Shown here: positions 35,452 through 44,075 of the stretch, piece after piece
Numbering within the stretch: position 1 is the first letter of the stretch
Layout of the letters: each line of letters opens with the position of its first letter
Assembly (NCBI RefSeq): GCF_012295615.1
Contig: NZ_CP051183.1
Span: 873,001 to 937,000 of the forward strand
DNA: 64,000 nucleotides
Direction: 5' to 3'
Source of the DNA: Bermanella marisrubri
GTDB lineage: Bacteria > Pseudomonadota > Gammaproteobacteria > Pseudomonadales > Oceanobacteraceae
Notes under the pieces: generated by a model
Seen by the model: the letters and a program-made list of their open reading frames with translations, nothing else
Databases searched by the model: none
Told to the model about the DNA's origin: nothing
Position numbers and translations under genes: made by a program

Positions 35452-35934
35452 CTATTTAATATTTCCAGCACTCTTCAAACCTTCAACCAAGGCTCCGAGT
35501 GTTTGATTGCTCTGTGCAAAGCGAAATTGTGCTATGCAATCATTTTCATATTGATACACACGAATCGGACTCTGGATATCGACTTCGACTCCTGATTTAC
35601 CTGCAGGAGACTCGGATAAGTAACTCCATTCAATGCTCATATCTGATTTGCTTTGTGTTTTTAAGGTGTTGCTTAAAGGGGTATTGCCATCTCTAGGATT
35701 AAGCGTTCTTAGTACTAAAAGTTCTTCTCGTTTGGTGCCGCCATCTAAGTTGTAGTACCGAACATTACTTTCTTGTTCGTTTCTACATTCTTGATAAGTC
35801 AGTGTTGAAAATAAACTATTGGCAACCATTTTCTCTTGGATGTTGCTGCTTTCTAGAGAGTACACTGCGACTAGAGTGATTACCGTTAAGATAATCAAAG
35901 CGGTGACTAGGGTTGAACCCTGCTGGTTCTTCAT
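35452..35934 (-). CDS. pilX: Type IV minor pilin PilX
   Basis: The 160-residue protein begins 'MKNQQG/STLVTALIIL', a prepilin leader followed by a hydrophobic helix without Glu at +5, as in PilX/GspK-type minor pilins. The rest resembles PilX ('SLESSNIQEKMVANSLF'). It is 17 bp after pilW. PilX-type subunits sit near the pilus tip with PilV/PilW. Confidence 0.82.
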   Translation of the reverse strand: MKNQQGSTLVTALIILTVITLVAVYSLESSNIQEKMVANSLFSTLTYQECRNEQESNVRYYNLDGGTKREELLVLRTLNPRDGNTPLSNTLKTQSKSDMSIEWSYLSESPAGKSGVEVDIQSPIRVYQYENDCIAQFRFAQSNQTLGALVEGLKSAGNIK

Positions 35935-35951
35935 AATGAATCTCCTATTCC

Positions 35952-36767
35952 CTAGTTAGTAAACGCGGATTCAATAGCGTTTGGTAGTTCAATTGTATTA
36001 GAGAAAATACTGCGCAAAGCGCCATCATTGAATGTCAGCACAGGGCTATCAAGAACAACGTATTTTCTTTCTTTAATGTTGGTTTGAGCTGCATTGTCTT
36101 CTGTCTGACTCGTCGTGAGAATGCCTAGCTTTATACTGCGTATAGAAGAAACCCCAATAGTATTATCTATGGGATTAAACGTTTCCATGTTGATGTACCG
36201 TGAGGCGTGACGATGAGTAGGATCAGCAGCAACGCCCACTTGAAGTTCGAGTAACTCAATATTGCTTACTATTGATACTGCGCTTTGATCAATCCACGTA
36301 TTGGTATCAGTATCTACAGTACGACATCGAAGTTCACGGTCTGATCCAGCGTCAGCACTTACCCAAAAAACATTTGCGAATTTTCTGGGACCGTCAATGA
36401 TAGAACCTGTGCAAGATTGCATTTGGTTTCCTGAGGCGACATACATTTGTAATGAGACTCTGTCGCCGCGTATAGTATTTGGGTTATTCTCAGTACAGGC
36501 CCCATCCAGTGTGCAATCAGGAGCAGTGAACAAAGGATCAATGGAACCGGATGCTGACGGGGAGTCTGTATAACCAGCTTGACGTGTAAATTGAGTGAGA
36601 TAGTCCATCGCAAAGCGACCGGTTTCCTGATTTTGTGACATAGCATCGGATAACGTGACACTGCGGTTCATCGTTATAAAAAGATTCATCAAACCCGTCA
36701 CGAGAAAGACTCCGATGACTACGGCAACCATTAATTCAATGAGAGTGAAGCCTTTCATACTTTTCAT
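35952..36767 (-). CDS. pilW: Type IV minor pilin PilW
   Basis: The 271-residue prepilin has the leader 'MKSMKG/FTLIELMVAVVIG' and a PilW-like body with several Cys residues ('FTAPDCTLDGACTEN', 'QMQSCTG', 'RELRCRTV'). The start overlaps the pilV stop by 1 bp. It is part of the tip-priming complex. Confidence 0.88.
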   Translation of the reverse strand: MKSMKGFTLIELMVAVVIGVFLVTGLMNLFITMNRSVTLSDAMSQNQETGRFAMDYLTQFTRQAGYTDSPSASGSIDPLFTAPDCTLDGACTENNPNTIRGDRVSLQMYVASGNQMQSCTGSIIDGPRKFANVFWVSADAGSDRELRCRTVDTDTNTWIDQSAVSIVSNIELLELQVGVAADPTHRHASRYINMETFNPIDNTIGVSSIRSIKLGILTTSQTEDNAAQTNIKERKYVVLDSPVLTFNDGALRSIFSNTIELPNAIESAFTN

Positions 36768-37378
36768 TAGTTAACCTCCACAACTTCACTGTAGCTATTA
36801 CTATATACACGATCCTCAGCGTTTGCGCCGGATTGCTTTATACGTGTATCCCAAGTGAAATCTATCTGATATTTGACACAGTCTTGGTTTCCAGTTGGTG
36901 TACTGATTCTGGAAGATGTTTCGATACAACGTGATATTAATTGAGGATTACCCATAAAATCAGCAGGAGAGGTATAAATATCGTCATTGGTCCCGCAGGC
37001 TGTTATCCACTTGTCATATATGGCCATTTCGTCGCCATCATTTGTTGTATAGTTTTCCGGATCGCATACGGCACCTTGTACAAGGTTGTCATCTTCATCG
37101 CGATGGTCAGCGCACATTTTGGCCGGTTCAACAGTACAATCAGGTTGTGCGTTTACAACGTAATAACCAGCACGAGCTCCTACACTGTTTGCGCGGATAC
37201 GACCGACGAAATCTTGAACGATCCACATGGCTTGCGATCGTTGAGCGTTGTCTTGAGTGCCTTGTAGTGATTTAAGAAGGAGTACACCCATGCCGGAAAT
37301 ACCAATCGCTACGACAACCGCCGTAACTAGCACTTCTACCATGGCGAACCCAGATTGTTTTTTTATATTAAACACCAT
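36767..37378 (-). CDS. pilV: Type IV minor pilin PilV
   Basis: The 203-residue prepilin has the cleavage site 'KKQSG/FAMVEVLVTAVVV' (Glu at +5) followed by a PilV-like domain with conserved Cys and 'DFVGRIRANS'. It overlaps pilW by 1 bp and lies 10 bp after the fimU/fimT gene. Confidence 0.88.
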   Translation of the reverse strand: MVFNIKKQSGFAMVEVLVTAVVVAIGISGMGVLLLKSLQGTQDNAQRSQAMWIVQDFVGRIRANSVGARAGYYVVNAQPDCTVEPAKMCADHRDEDDNLVQGAVCDPENYTTNDGDEMAIYDKWITACGTNDDIYTSPADFMGNPQLISRCIETSSRISTPTGNQDCVKYQIDFTWDTRIKQSGANAEDRVYSNSYSEVVEVN

Positions 37379-37388
37379 TCGTCACCCT

Positions 37389-37877
37389 TTAATTGCAAGA
37401 CGTTTTTGATCGTTTAACTAAACCTGATATCAGAATGTCAAATTTCAAATCATGATTAGATTTTTGACAATCATCATAGTCAAGTGAAAATGATCCGACT
37501 GAACGAGCTTTACCGTTTGGATCTATAGTGAGCGGCGTACCGACACTAAATTCTGAGCTAGTGAGTTTAGCGCCAGATGAAATGGCAGAGAAATGACGAA
37601 TGAGTTCTTCGTCGCCATCGCTATTGGTAAATACTATTTCCCACCCGTCAGCCCAATTACCACTAGCTTCACTTGGTTTGACCATCACTGGAACACCTCG
37701 ATTAACGGCTTCGGTTCTGGCTAGACGAAAACTTTGTTCTAAAGTCTTACCAATTGACTCAATGTTTTTACGGGTGAAAAGACTTCCTAGCTGAGGCACA
37801 ACTGCACTGGCAATAATGCCCAAAATAACCAGTGTGATCATTAGTTCTATTAGTGAAAAACCTGCCTTTTTTCGCAT
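37389..37877 (-). CDS. GspH/FimT-family minor pilin (FimU/FimT)
   Basis: The 162-residue prepilin has 'G/FSLIELMITLVILGII' and the GspH/FimT body: 'RLARTEAVNRGVPV', 'WADGWEIVF' and a late Cys pair. It belongs to the FimU/FimT/GspH group that starts pseudopilus priming. It leads the pilV-W-X-Y1-E genes; a second family member lies 125 bp upstream. Confidence 0.85.
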   Translation of the reverse strand: MRKKAGFSLIELMITLVILGIIASAVVPQLGSLFTRKNIESIGKTLEQSFRLARTEAVNRGVPVMVKPSEASGNWADGWEIVFTNSDGDEELIRHFSAISSGAKLTSSEFSVGTPLTIDPNGKARSVGSFSLDYDDCQKSNHDLKFDILISGLVKRSKTSCN

Positions 37878-38002
37878 ATGGTTTGAGCCTTCTAGTGTTT
37901 TACCTCTATTTTACGATATAGCCAGTAGTTCGCTAGATGGCAGTGATAAACGGTGTCGTATTTGGAGTGAAAGGATGAATAATTATTTGAATGTGCTGTC
38001 GG

Positions 38003-38557
38003 TCACACTTGCGGACAAGCCAGTGAGCCTAGCGAAGCATAGGGAGTACCGTTTCTAGACAGGTACCCCCGGCTACGGACTCGTCCTTGGAAGTTAAGAA
38101 TTACTTGCCTTGAGGCCTGATGATTCTCGCGCGCGCATATGACAAAGGTGGTAGCAGAACCAAATGCATGACCTTTCCAGTTGAACCTTAGGTGATTGCC
38201 GGTACCAGAGCGTGTTATGACGGAGTTCTGGTCGATGGGGATATGAGATGACATGAGAATCTCCTCGCCAGCATTTACTCGTTGATTTCTATTTCTATCT
38301 TGGAAAACACGGATGGGTTTATTCCAGTTATCAGTGCATATAGAGCCGTTTACAGGGCATAAAGTAATGTCTGTACCGCTTTTCAGTGCATGATAGCGAG
38401 CAAATTTTAAGGTTTGCATGAATGCTCGAACGTTTGCTGAAGTCGAATATCTGTCTATCAAACTTGATAAGTTGGGTAGTGCCACAGATGCCATTATGCC
38501 CAATATAGCCGTCGCAACCATCAATTCCAGTAATGTAAATCCCTTTGACGTACCCAT
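38003..38557 (-). CDS. fimT: Second GspH/FimT-family minor pilin
   Basis: The 184-residue prepilin has 'G/FTLLELMVATAILGIM' (Glu at +5) and the GspH-type segments 'LKFARYHALKSGTDITLCPV' region and 'RVFQDRNRNQ'. It is 76 bp downstream of pilR and on the same strand. Its sequence differs clearly from the next gene, so this is a divergent paralogue pair (FimT and FimU roles), not a recent duplication. Confidence 0.82.
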   Translation of the reverse strand: MGTSKGFTLLELMVATAILGIMASVALPNLSSLIDRYSTSANVRAFMQTLKFARYHALKSGTDITLCPVNGSICTDNWNKPIRVFQDRNRNQRVNAGEEILMSSHIPIDQNSVITRSGTGNHLRFNWKGHAFGSATTFVICARENHQASRQVILNFQGRVRSRGYLSRNGTPYASLGSLACPQV

Positions 38558-38633
38558 GTTCGCCTCCTTGCGATATGTGCGCGTCAGTTTGCTGAAAAGG
38601 GGTTGTGACCACTATCGGAAATCAGTATGAAAT

Positions 38634-40028
38634 TTAGTCAATGTTTAGCTTTTTAAGGCGATATCGTAGGGATCGAAAGCTCATTCCTAGTTGTTCCGCT
38701 GCCGCGGTTTTATTCCAGCGACAGTCTTCGAGGGCCTGCTGAATCAGCTGGGTTTCTATGTCCTCTAAATAATCTTCTAGAGTCATGCCGGCAGGTAGGC
38801 TATGGCTATTAGCGACCGTATTCGGTGTGTTTTGCGCCATGGAGGGCTGCGCTTCTCCAGAGTCGATTACCTTTTTGTTTGTGGCGGTTAAGGCTAAATC
38901 CTCAGCAGTAATAGTCTGGTTTTCCGATAATGTAATCGCTCGCTGTAGTAAATTTTCTAATTCGCGCACATTTCCAGGGAAGGTATGTTGCTGCAGAGCG
39001 CTCAGCGCTTCACTTCCTAGTGTCATGGACGCCAATCCTAACTCCTCAAGCTGTCTTTTTAGTATGTGTTTGGCAATGGCGGGGATATCTTCACTGCGTT
39101 CACGTAGAGGCGGGACTTCAAGTCGAATTACATCGAGGCGATAAAACAGATCTTCGCGGAACTGATTATCGGTCACCAGTGCCTGCAAATCTTTATGGCT
39201 GGCGGACAAAATACGCACATCGACTTTATGCTCGGTTTCGCTGCCAACGGGACGAACGACGTTTTCTTGAATGGCGCGCAATAGTTTGACCTGCATGGCT
39301 AGGGGCAAATCTGCGACTTCATCTAAAAATAACGTACCGCCGTTTGCAGCTTGAAAAAAGCCTTCTTTGGCGGTATTGGCTCCGGTAAACGCACCTCGCA
39401 CATGACCGAAAAACTCACTCTCCATGAGTTCGCTAGGGATTGCGCCACAGTTGACCGTGATAAAGGGCTTTTCCCGTCTGGGTCCTAGGCTGTGAATGGC
39501 CCTTGCAACTAGCTCCTTACCCGTGCCTGACTCTCCGTAAATAAATACTGGCGCATGGCTGCGACCGACTTTGCCAATTTGCTTGTGGAGTCGCTTGATG
39601 GCCGGGCTATCCCCAATAATGCCAGTGGAGGCCGGAGTGGGGTCTGTTAGTTCGGATTCAGCGTCTTCGCTGAGAATGATGGCGTTTTCGATGATGGATC
39701 TGAGTTTATCCAGTTCCACCGGTTTGGACAGAAAGTCGAACGCGCCTAATTTCATGGCATCGATGGCGACGTCCATGGTGCCATAGGCCGTAATCATGAC
39801 CACAGGGGTGCGGCGATGATGCTTTTGCATGTACTTTATCAAGTCCATTCCTGAGCCATCCGGCAAACGCATGTCAGTAAGGCATAGGGCAAAGCTTTGG
39901 TTGGCTAAGGCTTCCTTAGCATCGGCAATGGTTTTTGCGGTCGTTGCCTCGAGTCCCATTCGCTTTACCGTCAATAGGAATAGGTTAAGGATGTCCGGCT
40001 CATCATCGAGTAACAGAATGCGTTGCAT
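38634..40028 (-). CDS. pilR: Sigma-54-dependent response regulator PilR
   Basis: The 464-residue NtrC-family activator has a receiver ('LLLDDEPD', Asp52 in 'LTDMRLPDGSG'), an AAA+ domain with 'GESGTGKELVARAIH', 'GAFTGAN' (sigma-54 contact loop) and 'GGTLFLDEVADL', and a Fis-type HTH at the C-terminus ('WNKTAAAEQLGMSFRSLRYRLKK'). The start ATG 40028 is chosen because the receiver begins there. An upstream in-frame extension is not supported. It probably activates pilin genes with RpoN. Its kinase PilS is encoded 2.4 kb upstream rather than directly adjacent. Confidence 0.93.
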   Translation of the reverse strand: MQRILLLDDEPDILNLFLLTVKRMGLEATTAKTIADAKEALANQSFALCLTDMRLPDGSGMDLIKYMQKHHRRTPVVMITAYGTMDVAIDAMKLGAFDFLSKPVELDKLRSIIENAIILSEDAESELTDPTPASTGIIGDSPAIKRLHKQIGKVGRSHAPVFIYGESGTGKELVARAIHSLGPRREKPFITVNCGAIPSELMESEFFGHVRGAFTGANTAKEGFFQAANGGTLFLDEVADLPLAMQVKLLRAIQENVVRPVGSETEHKVDVRILSASHKDLQALVTDNQFREDLFYRLDVIRLEVPPLRERSEDIPAIAKHILKRQLEELGLASMTLGSEALSALQQHTFPGNVRELENLLQRAITLSENQTITAEDLALTATNKKVIDSGEAQPSMAQNTPNTVANSHSLPAGMTLEDYLEDIETQLIQQALEDCRWNKTAAAEQLGMSFRSLRYRLKKLNID

Positions 40029-40163
40029 GAACGTACCTATGTTTGTTGGATCAATTGAACCATAGATAATGCAAGCCGCATCAGGGGCGTGCCCTGATGC
40101 GTTATGCGTCAAACTCTTATAGTAACCAATAAAACACTGCTTGGCTTCCTATTAGGCAGGATG

Positions 40164-42359
40164 TTAACGATGTGCTTTGGCTCTTGCTTGATGCAATTTT
40201 TGGTAGCTTTCAATGAGTCGCTGATGCTTCTCTAGTCCAGTCAGCTGCGAATCAGTTGGTGTCAGCCCATAAAATTTCACACTAGCGTTGATCGAACCGA
40301 GTACCGCATTCATTTTTTCATCGCCAAACATGCGACGGAAGCTGTGCTCGTATTCATCCATAGTCATATCATCGTCGAGGGAAACTTCGAGCGCGGCGTC
40401 CATGGCCTGATAGTAGAGAGTGCGTTCCGCGGTATTATCATTGTACTGCAGGAACATCTCGGTGAATTCTTTGGCATCTTCCAAGCGACCAATTGCCAAA
40501 CAAATCATGAGCTTTAGCTCGAGGATGGTAAGCTGTCCCCAAACGGTATTTTCATCGAACTCAATACCAATGAGAGTGATGATATCGGTGTAGTCGTCCA
40601 GTTCACTTTCTTCCAAGCGATCGAACAAGGCCTCTAATTGCTGAGCATCTAAGTCATGTATGTTCAGGATGTCGTCGCGGAACAACAGTGCTTTGTTGGT
40701 ATTATCCCAGATGAGATCTTCCACTGGGTAAACTTCGGAATAATCGGGAACGAGAATGCGACAGCTAGGTACTCCCAAGTCACTGTACGCTGCCATGTAA
40801 GACTCTTTCCCCATGGATTCTAAAATCCCGAATAAAGTTTGCGCTTCTTGAGCATTTGAGTGTTGGCCGTTATTGGTAAAATCCCATTCCACAAAGTCGT
40901 AGTCTGCTTTGTTACTGAAAAAGCGCCAAGACACGACGCCGGTTGAATCGATAAAGTGTTCAACGAAATTATTCGGTTCCGTTACCGCTAACGATTCAAA
41001 GGTTGGCTTGGGCACATCGTTTAAGCCTTCGAAGCTGCGGCCTTGCATTAGCTCGGTTACGCAGCGCTCCAGTGCGACTTCAAAACTAGGGTGGGCGCCA
41101 AAGGATGTGAATACACCCCCAGTGCGTGGATTCATAAGGGCAACGCACATCACGGGAAATTGCCCACCCAATGAGGCATCTTTTACAAAAATTGGGAAGC
41201 CTTGTTCTTCTAGTCCGTTAATACCTGCAACAATACTTGGGTATTGATCAAGAACCTCTTTCGGAACGTCGGGTAACGCGAGTTCGCTCTCTAGTATTTC
41301 ACGCTTCACTGCGCGTTCGAAAATTTCAGAAAGGCATTGAACCTGTGCTTCCTCGATTGTGTTACCTGCACTCATACCGTTACTAAGATAAAGGTTTTCA
41401 ATCAAGTTAGAAGGGAAATAGACGGTTTGTCCATCTGACTGGCGCGTGTATGGTAACGAACAAATACCACGTTCTGTATTGCCAGAGTTTGTGTCGTATA
41501 AATGAGAGCCGCAAAGCTCCCCGTCTGGATTGTAAATTTCTAAACAATAGTCATCGAGAATTTCTTCTGGCAACTCATCATTGGAACCAGGCTGGAACCA
41601 TTTCTCATCTGGATAATGAACAAACTCTGCGTTGGCGATGTCGGGCCCGAAGTATTGATCATTATAGAAAAAATTATAGTTCAAGCGCTCCATGAATTCG
41701 CCCAGAGCAGAGGCCAATGCGCTTTCTTTGGTTGCCCCTTTGCCATTGGTAAAACACATCTGTGAGTCAGCGTCGCGAATATTCAAAGACCACACGTTGG
41801 GAACGATATTGCGCCATGAAGTGACTTCGATCTGCATACCAAGGCCTGAAAGCAAGCTGGTCATTTTGGCAATACTTTGCTCAACGGGTAGGTCTTTGCC
41901 AAGAATACTGGTTCCTTCTCCCTCCAGACTAGGTACCTCGAGTAAAGCTTGTGCATCCTCATCTAGGTTTTCTACGACTTCGATTTGGAAGTCTGGCCCA
42001 GTTTGCACCACTTTTTTTACGGTGCAGCGATCAATGGAGCGGATGATTCCTAGGCGGTCTTTTTCACTGATATCTTCTGGTAGTTCTACATCAATTTTGA
42101 AAATTTGATTGTAGCGATTTTCTGGGTCCACTATGTTGCTTTGCGATAAGCGAATATTGTCGGTAGGGATATCGCGAGCATTGCAATACACCTTGACAAA
42201 GTAGGCTGCACAAAGGGCTGAAGATGCTAGGAAGTAATCGAACGGACTGGGCGCTGAGCCGTCCCCTTTATAGCGGATCGGTTGGTCAGCGACCACGGTA
42301 AAATCATCGAATTTTGCTTCAAGACGGAGGTTATCGAGGAAATTAACCTTAATCTGCAT
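40164..42359 (-). CDS. OsmC-YcaO fusion protein
   Basis: The 731-residue protein has an N-terminal OsmC-like domain (about 1-135, 'APSPFDYFLASSALCAAYF') fused to a YcaO domain (about 170-560, 'KGATKESALASALGEFMERLN', 'EAQVQCLSEIFERAVKRE', 'PVMCVALMNPRTGG', 'FEVALERCVTELMQ'). It ends in a helical, TPR-like acidic C-terminus. It resembles E. coli YcaO (about 586 residues) plus the extra OsmC part. YcaO enzymes use ATP to activate peptide amides; E. coli YcaO is linked to RimO-dependent methylthiolation of ribosomal protein S12, and OsmC domains act on peroxides. It lies between pilS and pilR (99 and 135 bp gaps) on the same strand. Confidence 0.85.
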   Translation of the reverse strand: MQIKVNFLDNLRLEAKFDDFTVVADQPIRYKGDGSAPSPFDYFLASSALCAAYFVKVYCNARDIPTDNIRLSQSNIVDPENRYNQIFKIDVELPEDISEKDRLGIIRSIDRCTVKKVVQTGPDFQIEVVENLDEDAQALLEVPSLEGEGTSILGKDLPVEQSIAKMTSLLSGLGMQIEVTSWRNIVPNVWSLNIRDADSQMCFTNGKGATKESALASALGEFMERLNYNFFYNDQYFGPDIANAEFVHYPDEKWFQPGSNDELPEEILDDYCLEIYNPDGELCGSHLYDTNSGNTERGICSLPYTRQSDGQTVYFPSNLIENLYLSNGMSAGNTIEEAQVQCLSEIFERAVKREILESELALPDVPKEVLDQYPSIVAGINGLEEQGFPIFVKDASLGGQFPVMCVALMNPRTGGVFTSFGAHPSFEVALERCVTELMQGRSFEGLNDVPKPTFESLAVTEPNNFVEHFIDSTGVVSWRFFSNKADYDFVEWDFTNNGQHSNAQEAQTLFGILESMGKESYMAAYSDLGVPSCRILVPDYSEVYPVEDLIWDNTNKALLFRDDILNIHDLDAQQLEALFDRLEESELDDYTDIITLIGIEFDENTVWGQLTILELKLMICLAIGRLEDAKEFTEMFLQYNDNTAERTLYYQAMDAALEVSLDDDMTMDEYEHSFRRMFGDEKMNAVLGSINASVKFYGLTPTDSQLTGLEKHQRLIESYQKLHQARAKAHR

Positions 42360-42458
42360 AGTGAGTACACCAGAAGTAGATATTTAGGGCGCCATTATCC
42401 AGTTTTCCGAGATTCTGTCGCCCTTATTTGTGGCTTTTTCTTGCCCGAATTTGATTTG

Positions 42459-44003
42459 CTAACTGGATTGTGCGAACAAAATTTCAAAGCAAGCGCCTTT
42501 GTCTGCGCCGTCCTTTTTTGCGTGTCGATTTCGGTAGTGGATCTTTGCCTGATTGGCTTCGCATAACTCTTTTACAATATAGAGACCTAAGCCTGTGCCT
42601 TGGGCGGAAGTTGTGTGAAATGGCTCAAATAAAAACTCTTGTTCTTTTGGTGATATTCCCGGGCCGTTATCCATAATACGTAGACGGCTATGGCCAGAAT
42701 GCTCGTCGATCTTCAGCAGTATTGGGGCGTTGGCTGCGGCATGCCCATAGGCCACTGAGTTGTGACAGAGATTCCAAAGTACTTGGTGTAATTGACTGGG
42801 ATCAAATCGAATATCTAAGTCGCCACCGTCAATGTCTAACGGAACTTTGTGCTGCTGTTCGAATTCTGTCTTGAAGTTCTCTAACCAGTTATCAAGTTTT
42901 ATCCACTGAAGGCTGGTGGTTTTGCGTCGGCTAATTTGTAATACATTCTGAATAATTTGCTCCATTCGGGAGCTTTGTTTGAGAATAATGTTACATAATT
43001 CGGTGTCATCTTGCTGCAGGTCTGGGCTTTCTTGTAACAGCTGAGCGGCATGGCTAACCGCATTGAGCGGATTTCGAATTTCATGAGCAATGCTGGCGGC
43101 CATGCGTCCCATAGAGGACAATTTAAACTGATGGGCACGTCGCGTGACGGTATCTTTGTCTTCAATAAATATAAGGACTGAGTGAGAGTCGATGTTGGCG
43201 AAATTCACGATTATTGAGCCAGCTGCTGTATCGCTCAATTCAATCGTGTCGTGATTCTGTAATTGATATTGCATCCAAAAGCGCAGCCGTTCCTCTATTG
43301 CGGGTGGAATCTGTTCGCCAGCCGTATATTCGCCTATGCGCTCAACAGCAGCACGATTAATACGCAGAATTCGTCCACTTTCATTGACTAGGCATACTCC
43401 GGTTTGCATGCGTTCGATAATGACATCGTTGATCCGAGCGACACTGAGGAGTTGACTTTGTGATGCCTTTGCTTCCGATTGAGCTTCCCGCAGCCGATTT
43501 TTGAGTCCCTGAATAACAAAGACCTCAAGGAAAAATAAGACGCTAACGAGAGTGCTACTTAATAATTGGTCGGTAACACGGTTGTCTCCATGAACCCATG
43601 TGTGACTGAGTACTAAGATGGTCGCCATTGCAGCAAGAAAGTACCCGTGACGTTGTTTGACCAAACTGCTCGCTAGCCCCACATTTAGCAGCATAATAAG
43701 TGCTAAATCCCATTGTTGCGGGGCTATATACAATAGCAAAAACCCAATGAGTAAAACTTCTGTGAGTAGTGTAATTTGATAACTTTCATACGTGGCGGGT
43801 ACGTCACGATAGGCCCGAATAAGATTGGTAACGGCTAAAGCCATGTAGGCTGTGAGGATGATGGGTAGCAGTTTTGGACTGGTGCTCTGCCACCACTTTA
43901 ATTGCTCTTCAAAAAAATAAAAACCTAGGAAAACAATGCCCAGACCCATTGAAAAATAGGCGTAAAGTCGGGATAGGGGCTTTAATTCAACATAATTATT
44001 CAT
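42459..44003 (-). CDS. pilS: Sensor histidine kinase PilS
   Basis: The 514-residue protein has about six N-terminal membrane helices (roughly 1-170), a PAS-like region (about 190-290), a HisKA domain ('SIAHEIRNPLNAVSHA') and an HATPase domain ('DNGPGISPKEQE', 'GTGLGLYIVKEL'). It matches PilS, which signals to PilR to control pilin transcription. The gene is divergent from nadE with a 72-bp intergenic gap. Confidence 0.9.
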   Translation of the reverse strand: MNNYVELKPLSRLYAYFSMGLGIVFLGFYFFEEQLKWWQSTSPKLLPIILTAYMALAVTNLIRAYRDVPATYESYQITLLTEVLLIGFLLLYIAPQQWDLALIMLLNVGLASSLVKQRHGYFLAAMATILVLSHTWVHGDNRVTDQLLSSTLVSVLFFLEVFVIQGLKNRLREAQSEAKASQSQLLSVARINDVIIERMQTGVCLVNESGRILRINRAAVERIGEYTAGEQIPPAIEERLRFWMQYQLQNHDTIELSDTAAGSIIVNFANIDSHSVLIFIEDKDTVTRRAHQFKLSSMGRMAASIAHEIRNPLNAVSHAAQLLQESPDLQQDDTELCNIILKQSSRMEQIIQNVLQISRRKTTSLQWIKLDNWLENFKTEFEQQHKVPLDIDGGDLDIRFDPSQLHQVLWNLCHNSVAYGHAAANAPILLKIDEHSGHSRLRIMDNGPGISPKEQEFLFEPFHTTSAQGTGLGLYIVKELCEANQAKIHYRNRHAKKDGADKGACFEILFAQSS

Positions 44004-44075
44004 GGATTCATTTGCCGATGACGCGTAATTTTCGCAGAATACGGGCTTTTCATATCCATAATCAAGGTTATTACG

